Source: Legionella wadsworthii DSM 21896 = ATCC 33877
Lineage (GTDB): Bacteria > Pseudomonadota > Gammaproteobacteria > Legionellales > Legionellaceae
Length of the DNA: 33,652 bases
NCBI RefSeq assembly: GCF_000701265.1
Contig: NZ_KL370762.1
Span: 1 to 33,652 of the forward strand
Direction: 5' to 3'
This document shows positions 1 through 8,241 of this stretch, piece by piece (the stretch's first letter is position 1; each line of letters begins with the position of its first letter). The notes under the pieces were generated by a model. The model was not told where the DNA came from, ran no database searches, and was given only the letters and a program-made list of their open reading frames with translations. Both the position numbers and the translations under genes were made by a program.

Positions 1-2
1 GT

Positions 3-124
3 CCATTGGCAAATCCCTGCCAACGTGCCGCGACTTGTTCGCGGTATCCAGCTGGGTAAGATGAAAGCACTCCTGCTTACAATGCCCATTGGCAAATCCC
101 TGCCAACTTGCCGCACTTGTTCGC
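3..124. repeat. Pair of ~40-bp direct repeats with internal hairpins
   Basis: Two near-identical copies lie at 3-42 and 86-124. They differ by one substitution and one missing base. Each begins with an inverted repeat (TTGGCA, six-base loop, TGCCAA). The first copy continues with a second perfect hairpin, CCGCGA-CTTGT-TCGCGG. The missing G in the second copy breaks that hairpin. The CCGCG/CTTGT/CGCGG core resembles the hairpins at the far right of the window near 33305 and 33520. No convincing gene is seen in 1-280. Confidence 0.75.
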
Positions 125-280
125 ATGAAATTGAGCGGGAGTAAGGACTTTCATGTGTTATAAACTTGAAAATTGTTGATAGATAAATGCTGAATTAAAG
201 CGTTCTGATTGAATTGAATTTAAACGAAATCTTGAATAATTTGCATGCACTATTATTTGTCGCCAAAATTCTATTCGAAA

Positions 281-3130
281 TTACGCAAAAATATTAGAGA
301 GTAGTTTTTGATCCACAGGCGCGTTAGGTTTTGATTGTTCTTTCTCACCGAAAAATCGCGGTCTTTTCGAATCGGATTCCCCACAGGTAAGATGATTTTC
401 TTTAATAGAATCTATCAAACCTGGTGTATCTCTATACCCTCCGAGACAATACTTTCCCCATTGGCCATCCAGCTCCATTTCAATAAAACAATGGTCTGGA
501 TTACCTGAAATACAAACAGGAACTTCAGGATACAAGCGTTGCATTTCTTCTTTAAAAGCAATCGCTCTTAAACGGCAACTTGCAACACCTAATCTTCTGG
601 CTTCCTCTAGGTATTCTATGCCGTTATGCACTTTCACTCCGATAGAATTCCGTAGTTCACCATGGTCTTTGCCGAACTTGAGGTACCGGGTTAATAAGCC
701 GTGTATCTCCTGGTGTTTAGGATTTGGTGACAAAGTATTAAAAATAGGATGAGCCCTATATTGTTTCGGCATTCGCAATAATAAATTGGTAAAGAATTCT
801 TGAGGTTCTGCTGTAGGATTGCATAAACGAATAAAATACAAATGATTTTCTTTAGAATATTTTATTTCAAAATCTTCCTTTTTTAACCCTTTTATCGCGA
901 TGTCCAGTAAACTTTCTCCAGGATGTACTGAGGGCAGTGCTTGCCAATTTTTTGACAAAGTTAATTTTTTATCTCCTTTTAAAAGAACGAGATCGGTTTC
1001 GTTTTTTCTTTTTTTAAACAGCTCTTTTGTGAATCCCTCAGGGTGAAATACATACTCACAATCAGTAAGATTTTTAGTAGCATTCATCCCTCTTAATTCG
1101 AAGTATTCAAAGGGGGAAGCGGGTCTATCGGTGATCGCAAGCTCAGGATATACTTCATTACGGTAATATTTAGTAGAGGGTGTAAATGACAGGGAACCAA
1201 GAGGTTTGAATACGGGTTTTCGATATGGACTTTGAGAAACAAATGCTTTCGTATCGATACCACTTTGATAGGTTGTCTGTTGGATTTCTTGTCGCATTTC
1301 TATGGACTTTCTTAGTTGCTCTAATTCGAGACGCTCTCTTTCATTATATATAGGATTTGAAAGTTCCATTTCAATAATGGAATCCATCGTTTGACTTAAA
1401 GAAACCTCATCCAGGTTGGTGGAGAATATCGGAGCTACCTCCAATAAATTTTTTTCGAAGGAGTGATCCTCGACTCGATCGCGACATCCTTTATAGTCAA
1501 GGAAATGAAACTGAGTGGCGTTTAGTTGTTGGTCTGTGGCTTGTTGCAATAACATGGCACGATTTGCAGGCTTCAATTTCGATGCCAACAGGTCGTCAAA
1601 ATCTTCGCCATGGATTGCTTTGATTAAAGAATTTCTACTCATTAGGACCAATTGTCCATTCTGCCAGGTATATAAGGAATGTCCTGCATGCATTAATTCA
1701 AGCATATACTGAAGCATTTGTTCCCGTTTGGTGGAAGACCAATTATAGAACGACCAATCTGAAAATATATAAATTTGTCCAGTAGGTACTATCCCGGATT
1801 CTTCAATGACTACCTCGTCAGGATTTTCTGTTTTCACTAAAGATTTATCTTTTAATTTTTCCACTGCTTCTCGAATATCTCCATCGAAAATACCTTGTGT
1901 CCGAGCAAATGCCCTTAGATTGGCATAAGAGGTTGAAGGAATCCAGGCGCCCCAAAAACCGGTTTTTCTTTGTAAGACGGGCACTATCTTCGCAATCAGT
2001 TCTAAAGCTATGTCTACTTGTAATTCAACTGGATAACTTTGGTATTTGGAATGCCGAAAAGGCAACAGGAGTCGTTTCAAATCATTTGCTTTTTCTCTAT
2101 CTTTTTGGTTGATCCATTGTTTATTTTCAATTCGATTAATTTCAATATCTATTTCTGCCAGTAAAGTGCGTATCAACTCTTTACCTGTTGCAGGTAAGAT
2201 TTGCAGTTTAAAAGGCGGTAATGATTGTTCCTCTGCGGCAATTAAGGCTTCCAGATCATCGAGTTGATCCTCATTTACGGGAACTTCTGCTTTATTTTTA
2301 CTTTTTGTAGCCTCTCTAAGTCCAGCTTCCAAAGCCTTAGGAATGACATTACTGCCTCGATTTACAAGATTTGGATTGACTTGATTTAAAACTTGCATCA
2401 CGTTGCTCGAACAAAATGTTTCCACAGATGGAGGGGAACTTTTTTTGTCTTTTTTACCTTGTTTATTTGACCACTGAAATAAAGACTTGATTACTTCCCA
2501 GTAACTTGTCCGGTTTTTTCCCTGTTCATGGACCCGTTGAGTCACTTTAACTTGTTCGCGGTAAGCCCTAAGGAACTCCTCTCTTTGTTTCGAATCTGAA
2601 TGTTTGAATACCAATAAGCTTGAGTTCACAAAAGGAAGTATTTCGGCTTGTCCTGAAGCTCGCCAAAAAAGAACGATCAATTGCATTAACCGCTCTTTAT
2701 TTTCTTGAGTTGTCAAAAGAATGTGTTGGATAAGCTTGTCTGCATTATCACTTTCTGGAAAATCGGCAAGCAAATCTTTTATCCAATGGGGACCATGAGA
2801 TAACGCTTGTTTTATTTGATGGATGGTCACTCTTTTACTGCAATAATTTAAAAGCAATTCTGTTAATTCTTCAATACTTTTTTCATTAAGGCTTTGTATG
2901 TATTTATCTGTAGATACTAAGAGCTGGCGCTCATAATTATGACAAATGATACCGTGTTCGGTTTTATCTGTGCAAACAAAGACAGTGACTACTTCCATAT
3001 GGCCATGTTGATTACCAGGAGTGGTAAATGCTTGTGCGGCCTGTTTTAAACGTACGAAAAATTTTCTACTATTGGAAACCACAAACAGAATATCGCCTGG
3101 ATCAATAGCACAATCTTTCAATACTAACAT
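281..3130 (-). CDS. Large effector-like protein with C-terminal transglutaminase-like domain
   Basis: This is a ~949-residue protein of unknown function. The start is the ATG at 3130, with AAGG about six bases upstream; an in-frame TTG at 3154 is possible but has poorer signals. Residues ~10-60 (GDILF, then GHMEVVTVF) faintly recall papain-like YiiX/NlpC folds, which is a weak resemblance. The middle is charged and helical, with a Lys/Ser-rich linker near 225-240. Near the C-terminus, GVASCRLRAIAF (Cys ~852) and NPDHCFIEMELDGQW (His ~880) match the Cys and His blocks of bacterial transglutaminase-like domains. The usual DLGG acid motif reads CLGG here, so catalysis may be altered. No signal peptide or membrane helix is seen. 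It follows the His-rich gene by 17 bases, probably as one operon. The size and style suggest a Dot/Icm substrate, which is inference only. Confidence 0.6.
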   Translation of the reverse strand: MLVLKDCAIDPGDILFVVSNSRKFFVRLKQAAQAFTTPGNQHGHMEVVTVFVCTDKTEHGIICHNYERQLLVSTDKYIQSLNEKSIEELTELLLNYCSKRVTIHQIKQALSHGPHWIKDLLADFPESDNADKLIQHILLTTQENKERLMQLIVLFWRASGQAEILPFVNSSLLVFKHSDSKQREEFLRAYREQVKVTQRVHEQGKNRTSYWEVIKSLFQWSNKQGKKDKKSSPPSVETFCSSNVMQVLNQVNPNLVNRGSNVIPKALEAGLREATKSKNKAEVPVNEDQLDDLEALIAAEEQSLPPFKLQILPATGKELIRTLLAEIDIEINRIENKQWINQKDREKANDLKRLLLPFRHSKYQSYPVELQVDIALELIAKIVPVLQRKTGFWGAWIPSTSYANLRAFARTQGIFDGDIREAVEKLKDKSLVKTENPDEVVIEESGIVPTGQIYIFSDWSFYNWSSTKREQMLQYMLELMHAGHSLYTWQNGQLVLMSRNSLIKAIHGEDFDDLLASKLKPANRAMLLQQATDQQLNATQFHFLDYKGCRDRVEDHSFEKNLLEVAPIFSTNLDEVSLSQTMDSIIEMELSNPIYNERERLELEQLRKSIEMRQEIQQTTYQSGIDTKAFVSQSPYRKPVFKPLGSLSFTPSTKYYRNEVYPELAITDRPASPFEYFELRGMNATKNLTDCEYVFHPEGFTKELFKKRKNETDLVLLKGDKKLTLSKNWQALPSVHPGESLLDIAIKGLKKEDFEIKYSKENHLYFIRLCNPTAEPQEFFTNLLLRMPKQYRAHPIFNTLSPNPKHQEIHGLLTRYLKFGKDHGELRNSIGVKVHNGIEYLEEARRLGVASCRLRAIAFKEEMQRLYPEVPVCISGNPDHCFIEMELDGQWGKYCLGGYRDTPGLIDSIKENHLTCGESDSKRPRFFGEKEQSKPNAPVDQKLLSNIFA

Positions 3131-3147
3131 GCCGCACCTTAAACTAA

Positions 3148-3651
3148 TTACCAATGACTATGGCCGTGACCGTGACCATAAGACATATGTGCATGAGGAT
3201 GACCATGATGGTGGGAACCATTATTTAAGCAAGATAATATCGTATCCAGAGCAAGCGATGATCCGACAAGACAACAACATAATTCATCATCTCCACCGGC
3301 TTGTTCTAATCCTTTAGAGGCCTCACTAATCTCACTGGGTGTGAAGTCGAGTTCTTTAAGACGGTTTGCCAAATCCCCTGGTTTTGAAAAGGAATACGAA
3401 CACAACTCACCAGCATGTTTTCTTAATTGCGGTAAAAATGCTTCTTTTTTTGCTTGTGCCGCAGACATTGCAGGCGATGTTTTTTTAAGTAAACTATATC
3501 TTTTAATCACATCATCGACATATTGAATTGCTTCAGCATCATCTCTTAGTGATTCGGTTTTTTCTCTTAAAGTTTCATAACGAGATACTAGATTGCTCAT
3601 AGTACCTAATGCTTCTTTAAGCTCAGGACTTAATTTTTCTAATTTTGGCAT
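3148..3651 (-). CDS. Small protein with His-rich C-terminal tail
   Basis: This is a 167-residue protein not recognised as a named family. The start is the ATG at 3651 (MPKLEKLSPEL), with AAGGAGA in the right place upstream; a longer frame to 3699 lacks such a site. The first half is helical and charged, probably coiled coil. The C-terminal half has a CCC run followed by a tail in which ten of the last 21 residues are His, alternating with Gly, Pro, Ala and Ser. Such tails usually bind Ni, Zn or Cu, as in metallochaperones, but no metal enzyme gene is adjacent. It is the first gene of a probable two-gene operon with the transglutaminase-like protein downstream. No signal peptide is seen, so it is probably cytosolic or exported by a dedicated system. 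Its function is unknown. Confidence 0.7.
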   Translation of the reverse strand: MPKLEKLSPELKEALGTMSNLVSRYETLREKTESLRDDAEAIQYVDDVIKRYSLLKKTSPAMSAAQAKKEAFLPQLRKHAGELCSYSFSKPGDLANRLKELDFTPSEISEASKGLEQAGGDDELCCCLVGSSLALDTILSCLNNGSHHHGHPHAHMSYGHGHGHSHW

Positions 3652-3886
3652 TTTTGTCTCCTTGACCAGGTTAATATTCGGCGGCATATTAGCATGCATA
3701 GATCAAGTAAACAACTTTCTGAATTTAATTTAGTCAAGAATATAAATTGGAATTGGACAATGTCTAAAATAAAGCTAAAATGAAATCATTCATGATAGAA
3801 AGAAATACTTCAGCTTCTTTTTACTTGTTATTTAAATTAACTATTAGATAATATCAAACTACATCGATTACTGGTCCGTTTTTTTA

Positions 3887-4546
3887 ATGATAGAATTTAC
3901 TTTAATTCAGAAAATATGTATTTGGGCCATACCCATTTTACTGGCAATTACGCTTCATGAAGCCGCTCATGCTTTTGTAGCATATCGTTGTGGCGATACC
4001 ACAGCGAAAATGTTTGGTCGGCTTAGTTTAAACCCTCTTCGTCATGTTGATCCTATAGGTACAGTACTCATTCCCTTGCTTATTGGGGTACTCACCCAAT
4101 TTAATTTTGTCATTGGTTATGCCAAGCCTGTCCCTATCAATTGGAAACAATTCAAGCATCCTCGCCGTGATATGATTTTAGTCACTCTTGCCGGGCCGTT
4201 ATCAAATCTATTTATGGCTTTTTTATGGGCGGGTTGCGATAAAATTGCATTAATTCTTAACCCCACTTCTTCGATGCCTGTTTTGTTTCTATACGCCACT
4301 GCTCAAGCAGGAGTATTTATCAATTTAATTTTAGCAGTATTAAATTTATTACCTATCCCTCCCCTCGATGGCAGCCGGGTGGTAAGTAGCCTTTTACCTC
4401 CGAAACAAGCCCTTGCTTATGAAAAAATCGAACCTTATGGATTTTTTATATTAATTCTTTTAATTGTCACCGGTGTTTTAGGCATGATATTAACCCCATT
4501 AATTAATTTGGGACTCATTACCTTAAGTGCTATTTTTAAAATATGA
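3887..4546 (+). CDS. Site-2 protease family (M50) zinc metalloprotease
   Basis: This is a 219-residue polytopic membrane protein of the M50 site-2 protease family, which cleaves substrates inside the membrane. The zinc-binding HEAAH motif is at residues 24-28 inside the first hydrophobic helix. The second family motif, NLLPIPPLDGSRV, is at about 153-165 and supplies the third metal ligand (Asp161). Further hydrophobic segments lie near 55-80, 95-120, 135-155 and 183-215. It lacks a PDZ domain, so it belongs to the compact class also annotated as YwhC/rhomboid-like S2P and is not RseP. The ribosome site is weak. Its stop overlaps the start of pdxB by four bases (ATGA), which implies translational coupling. 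The substrate is unknown. Confidence 0.88.
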   Translation: MIEFTLIQKICIWAIPILLAITLHEAAHAFVAYRCGDTTAKMFGRLSLNPLRHVDPIGTVLIPLLIGVLTQFNFVIGYAKPVPINWKQFKHPRRDMILVTLAGPLSNLFMAFLWAGCDKIALILNPTSSMPVLFLYATAQAGVFINLILAVLNLLPIPPLDGSRVVSSLLPPKQALAYEKIEPYGFFILILLIVTGVLGMILTPLINLGLITLSAIFKI

Positions 4547-5619
4547 ATATTCTCGCTGATGCTTCTCTTCCCGGTTTAGAGAAAGCTTTTCCGCTGCCTT
4601 TTCATCTCACCAAATATAATAATCCCGAGGAAATTACAGATCTACTTCCTGGTCAAGACATTCTTTTTTGCCGCGCTAATTTAAAAGTAAACAAATCTTT
4701 ACTAAAAAATCATTGCTTGCGTTATGTAGCTACTGCAAGCAGCGGTACAGATCACTTGGATCATCGCTGGTTAAAGTCGCAAAACATTCAAATCATCGAT
4801 GCAAAAGGCGCTAATGCGCGAGCTGTTGCAGATTATGTCGTTTCCTGTGTCGCCTATCTCACTCAAGCACAACTATATCAGGGAAATAAAATTGGGATTA
4901 TAGGACTAGGACATGTGGGGAGCCACGTTGCATATCGTTTACATGCGGTTGGTTTTGATATTTTCAAATTTGATCCGCTCAAAGAAAAAAAGGATACAAA
5001 TCATTTTCGAAGTTGCTCCCTAGAGGAGTTATACCAAGCAGATTTGCTTTGTGTTCATGCTGAATTACATGATCAGCCCCCTTATCCCAGCATGAATTTA
5101 ATTGATAAAAATTTTCTGAACCGTTTAAAACCAGGGTGTGTCCTTATCAACGCAGCACGAGGAGGAATTGTAAACGAAAAGGATCTTCTCCAATCACCCA
5201 AGCCCTTTATATATTGCACGGATGTCTACCTTAATGAACCCGATATAGACGCACACATTATTGATAAAGCAATACTGTGTACACCTCACATTGCAGGCCA
5301 TAGTATCGAAGCAAAATATACCGCTGTTGCTATGGTGAGTACAATGCTACACCAGTTGACTGGATTGAGTTTGCCACAATTTTTTAAACCTAAAATAAAT
5401 CAGGTTATCCACTTTGAACATGATGAAGCCTGGATTGAATCTGTTCTTAAAATTTATAATCCTTTGGATGAGACGCTTTGTTTAAAACAAGCGACTCAAA
5501 AGAAAAACGCATTCTTGGAACTACGTAAAAATCACCGCAACAGGCATGATTTTTTACAATATGCTACCCATTCAAATTTACCTGACAAGACTAAATTCAT
5601 GCTCGGCATCACCAATTAA
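4543..5619 (+). CDS. pdxB: Erythronate-4-phosphate dehydrogenase
   Basis: PdxB oxidises 4-phospho-D-erythronate with NAD in the DXP-dependent route to pyridoxal 5'-phosphate. The 358 residues are slightly shorter than the E. coli enzyme (378). The NAD-binding Rossmann loop GLGHVG is at 121-126. The catalytic Arg is in INAARGGIVNE (Arg206), the Glu in NEP (Glu232) and the His in TPHIAGHS (His249), which is the complete set for D-2-hydroxyacid dehydrogenases. The C-terminal part after ~285 matches the extra dimerisation region of PdxB and separates it from SerA or glyoxylate reductases. It overlaps the upstream protease gene by four bases. Its PLP product is used by alr and the PLP enzyme at 25750 elsewhere in the window. 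Confidence 0.92.
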   Translation: MNILADASLPGLEKAFPLPFHLTKYNNPEEITDLLPGQDILFCRANLKVNKSLLKNHCLRYVATASSGTDHLDHRWLKSQNIQIIDAKGANARAVADYVVSCVAYLTQAQLYQGNKIGIIGLGHVGSHVAYRLHAVGFDIFKFDPLKEKKDTNHFRSCSLEELYQADLLCVHAELHDQPPYPSMNLIDKNFLNRLKPGCVLINAARGGIVNEKDLLQSPKPFIYCTDVYLNEPDIDAHIIDKAILCTPHIAGHSIEAKYTAVAMVSTMLHQLTGLSLPQFFKPKINQVIHFEHDEAWIESVLKIYNPLDETLCLKQATQKKNAFLELRKNHRNRHDFLQYATHSNLPDKTKFMLGITN

Positions 5620-5733
5620 TTATCTATATTTTTTCCATTATCCATACTATCAAATTAAAATTTGTGCATTGTAAAATAGAAAATCAAATGGTACTCTTTT
5701 GCCGATTTTTATAAAAAATAAAGGAGTATGTGT

Positions 5734-6144
5734 ATGTCTTTAGGAGTAAAATGTTCTACTTTCGCAGCGGCATTAATCCTTGCAGGCTCAGCCTTTGCAA
5801 ATGACGAGTGTCCTGACCTGAGCGCTCTTCAAGCAAGAGGAATAGCAGGCGTTCAGCAAATTGGTGCGAATTATTTCATTGGTTTTTCCATCAGTCAAAT
5901 TGACTCTGCAACCTGGGGCTTTGCTATTGGACCAGTCAAAGCGGATTCTGAAGATGATGCCATGGATGTTTCAACTGAAGTTTTGAATCATATGGCTACT
6001 CCTGGATTTCCCTTAGAGTTGGAAAATGACACCCTGGTTTGTTTGTATGATACCGGTAACCCTTATATTTATTCTATTGCTGTTCGGGATTATGCAATTA
6101 GTCCTATGAAGTTAAAACAACACTTACTAAACGCACATAAATAA
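5734..6144 (+). CDS. Small secreted protein, first of a tandem paralogous pair
   Basis: This is a 136-residue protein with a clear signal peptide (hydrophobic TFAAALILAGSAFA, cleavage likely after AFA at about residue 23). The ATG at 5734 is chosen because AAGGAG then sits seven bases upstream and the start matches the MSL start of the paralogue. The ATG at 5728 is too close to that site. The mature part has two cysteines, in ECPDL and LVCLYDTG, conserved in the next gene and likely to form a disulfide in the periplasm or outside. Shared blocks include YFIGFSI, TWGFAIGPV and SPMKLKQ. It may belong to the Legionella DUF4949 family, from memory and not verified. Its function is unknown. Confidence 0.75.
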   Translation: MSLGVKCSTFAAALILAGSAFANDECPDLSALQARGIAGVQQIGANYFIGFSISQIDSATWGFAIGPVKADSEDDAMDVSTEVLNHMATPGFPLELENDTLVCLYDTGNPYIYSIAVRDYAISPMKLKQHLLNAHK

Positions 6145-6162
6145 ATCTACAAAGCATGAAAC

Positions 6163-6188
6163 CCAGGCCATATAAGAATATTGCCTGG
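6163..6188 (+). terminator. Weak hairpin between the two paralogues
   Basis: CCAGGC and GCCTGG form a six-base stem around a 14-base loop. The T tract after it is poor, so this could be a leaky terminator or an attenuator and not a strong stop. It lies in the 80-base gap between the paralogous secreted-protein genes. Confidence 0.35.
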
Positions 6189-6224
6189 TATTTAGTTTGG
6201 AATAAAATTCGATAGGAGTTACTC

Positions 6225-6635
6225 ATGTCTTTAAAAGGAAAATTAACTACCATTACCATCGCTTTGGCCCTTACTGGTTCTGCTTTCGCAAAGGAATCAG
6301 TTTGCCCTGATTTGCATGATCTAAAAAGGGTAGGAATTCAAAAGGCTTCACAGCTGGCTTATAATTATTTTATTGGATATTCCATTGATAATTATAACAG
6401 TGCTACAAGCTGGGGTTTTGCTATTGGTCCTGTAGAAGCAAAATCAGAAGAAGAAACCATCGAGATCACCAATGAAATCTTAGAGGATATGACCGCCCCA
6501 GGGGTACCTGAAGCGGGTCGAGGCGACGATTTAGTTTGTATGTATGAAACCGGCGATCCTAATATCATTGCAGTAGCCATCAAAGGTTACGAAGATATAT
6601 CCCCTGTTAAGTTGAAACAATATTTGCATCGATAA
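6225..6635 (+). CDS. Small secreted protein, second of a tandem paralogous pair
   Basis: This is a 136-residue paralogue of the preceding gene and the same length. A good Shine-Dalgarno (TAGGAG) precedes the ATG at 6225. The signal peptide is MSLKGKLTTITIALALTGSA followed by FA and a probable cleavage site. The mature protein starts near KESVCPDL and keeps both cysteines (VCPDL and LVCMYETG). It also keeps the blocks NYFIGYSI, SWGFAIGPVEA and SPVKLKQYL. The N- and C-terminal blocks are well conserved while the middle has drifted, which argues for an old duplication. Export to the periplasm or beyond is expected. The lspC gene in this window shows that a type II system exists, but nothing here proves these proteins are its cargo. 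Confidence 0.75.
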   Translation: MSLKGKLTTITIALALTGSAFAKESVCPDLHDLKRVGIQKASQLAYNYFIGYSIDNYNSATSWGFAIGPVEAKSEEETIEITNEILEDMTAPGVPEAGRGDDLVCMYETGDPNIIAVAIKGYEDISPVKLKQYLHR

Positions 6636-6666
6636 AAATAGCACCAAAAAATAGTTTCTGATGTCC

Positions 6667-6734
6667 TGAAAAAACAAAGCGTAATGAGAAAAGTAAACAA
6701 GAACTCAAATACTGCATTTCGCTTTGTTTTTTCA
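6667..6734. terminator. Bidirectional terminator between convergent genes
   Basis: A perfect 15-base inverted repeat (TGAAAAAACAAAGCG at 6667-6681 and its complement at 6720-6734) flanks a 38-base spacer. It has an A run on one side and a T run on the other. It lies exactly between the convergent secreted-protein gene and murE, as expected of a shared rho-independent terminator. The long loop makes it less than ideal. Confidence 0.6.
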
Positions 6735-6742
6735 AATAAGAG

Positions 6743-8203
6743 TTAGGTAATTGCTTTCTGAATTAATTTTTTCACTATTTCCTGATCTGAAAAATTATAT
6801 TTCACAGTGCCAATTTGTTGGTAGCCTTCATGCCCTTTTCCTGCAATAAGAATCACATCATTTTCATCGGCTTTATTTAAAGCATGAGCAATTGCTTCTT
6901 CACGATTGATTAATTGAATCACATTTGAGGTCTTTGAAACTCCATGAGCTATCTCTTTAATAATCGTCTGCGGATCCTCAGTTCGAGGATTATCACTGGT
7001 AATGATGATTTGATCAGCATACTTGCTCGCAACCTTCCCCATAACTGGTCTTTTAGTTTTATCTCTATCACCACCACAACCAAATACAACCCATAAACGA
7101 CCTTTTTTCAATTGGTTTAATGTCAATAAAACATTTTCTAAAGCATCGGGAGTATGTGCATAGTCAACGAGCACATAAGGAGCATGAGACACAATTTCCA
7201 TACGTCCAGGCGCTGCTTTTAATTGTTCCATTATCTTAATTACATCTTCGGGTACATAACCAGAAGCCAGTAAACTGCTAAATATGGCTAAACTATTATA
7301 AATATTAAATTGACCTATTGCTTTTATTTTTAAAAGATACTGTCCCCAAGGAGATTTCACTTCAATTTCTGTACCTTTTATGTCCATGGTCCAATTTTTG
7401 GCTTGTACATCACAATTCTGGCGGATCCCATACGTTAATTTTTTAACATGAACTTTTACGGCAGCAGCCATTCTTTTTTGATATGCATCATCAAGATTAA
7501 GAATGGCCCATTGTAGTGATTCACGGGCAAATAATAATGCTTTTGCGGTAGCATAATTTTCCATACTGCGGTGATAATCCAAGTGATCAAGTGTTAGGTT
7601 GGTGAATATAGCTTGCTTAAATTCAATTTCATCCACTCGATGTTGTGCCAACGCATGAGAAGATGCCTCCATGCAAATTTGTTTTATTCCTTGGTTTTTA
7701 TATTGGGCCAATAGTTTTTGTAAGCAAAGAGAATCAGGTGTCGTATTCTCCAACACCTGAAGTTTTTGTACATTTCCTTGGCCAATAGTCCCTATATAGG
7801 CAGCATCCTGGCCTAACAATTGATGCGCTTGGGCCAATTGATAAGCAATCGTTGTTTTACCATTGGTGCCAGTTACTCCTGTTATATTGAGATACTGTCC
7901 CGGATCCTCATAAAAATATTTTGCAATAGAGCCAAGGTGTAGTGCTAAGTCAGAAACCGGAACACATGGAACAGATTGAGGCAGGACAACATTCTCAGGA
8001 AAATATATTGGATCATAAACTACTGCTGCTGCTCCCGCTGAAACAGCCTTATCTATGAATAAACGCCCATCAGTAGCAGCACCTGGATAAGCAACAAACA
8101 AATCACCTTTTTGAATGCGGCGACTGTCATTTTCTAAACCGGTGACAGTACAATCTGATTTTATCTGATCCATCCAGGGATTTAACAATTGTGTGAGTTT
8201 CAT
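6743..8203 (-). CDS. murE: UDP-MurNAc-L-Ala-D-Glu:meso-diaminopimelate ligase
   Basis: MurE adds meso-diaminopimelate to UDP-MurNAc-L-Ala-D-Glu in the cytoplasm during peptidoglycan precursor synthesis. The 486 residues fit the family. The ATP-binding loop TGTNGKTT is at about 111-118. Lys221 in YATAKALLF is in the position of the carbamylated lysine. The DNPR motif (404-407) that selects diaminopimelate over lysine is intact. The ATG at 8203 is chosen with AGGA about eight bases upstream; a GTG one codon earlier is also possible. It is the last dcw gene seen here, 38 bases after ftsI. murF and mraY do not follow in this window. Its substrate depends on DapD and DapE encoded further right. 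Confidence 0.96.
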   Translation of the reverse strand: MKLTQLLNPWMDQIKSDCTVTGLENDSRRIQKGDLFVAYPGAATDGRLFIDKAVSAGAAAVVYDPIYFPENVVLPQSVPCVPVSDLALHLGSIAKYFYEDPGQYLNITGVTGTNGKTTIAYQLAQAHQLLGQDAAYIGTIGQGNVQKLQVLENTTPDSLCLQKLLAQYKNQGIKQICMEASSHALAQHRVDEIEFKQAIFTNLTLDHLDYHRSMENYATAKALLFARESLQWAILNLDDAYQKRMAAAVKVHVKKLTYGIRQNCDVQAKNWTMDIKGTEIEVKSPWGQYLLKIKAIGQFNIYNSLAIFSSLLASGYVPEDVIKIMEQLKAAPGRMEIVSHAPYVLVDYAHTPDALENVLLTLNQLKKGRLWVVFGCGGDRDKTKRPVMGKVASKYADQIIITSDNPRTEDPQTIIKEIAHGVSKTSNVIQLINREEAIAHALNKADENDVILIAGKGHEGYQQIGTVKYNFSDQEIVKKLIQKAIT

Positions 8204-8241
8204 CACTTAGTTCCTAAAAAAATTGTTGCATTTGATCTATT

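Noticed and set aside
3021..3317. 98-codon plus-strand frame antisense to the His-rich and transglutaminase-like genes
   Set aside because: It has no ribosome site and lies fully opposite two better supported genes; its His/Asp-rich part is the complement of the His-rich tail.
5701..5716. GCCGATTTTT upstream of the first secreted paralogue as a sigma-28 -10 element
   Set aside because: No TAAA element is found at the required distance and the end of the -10 does not match.
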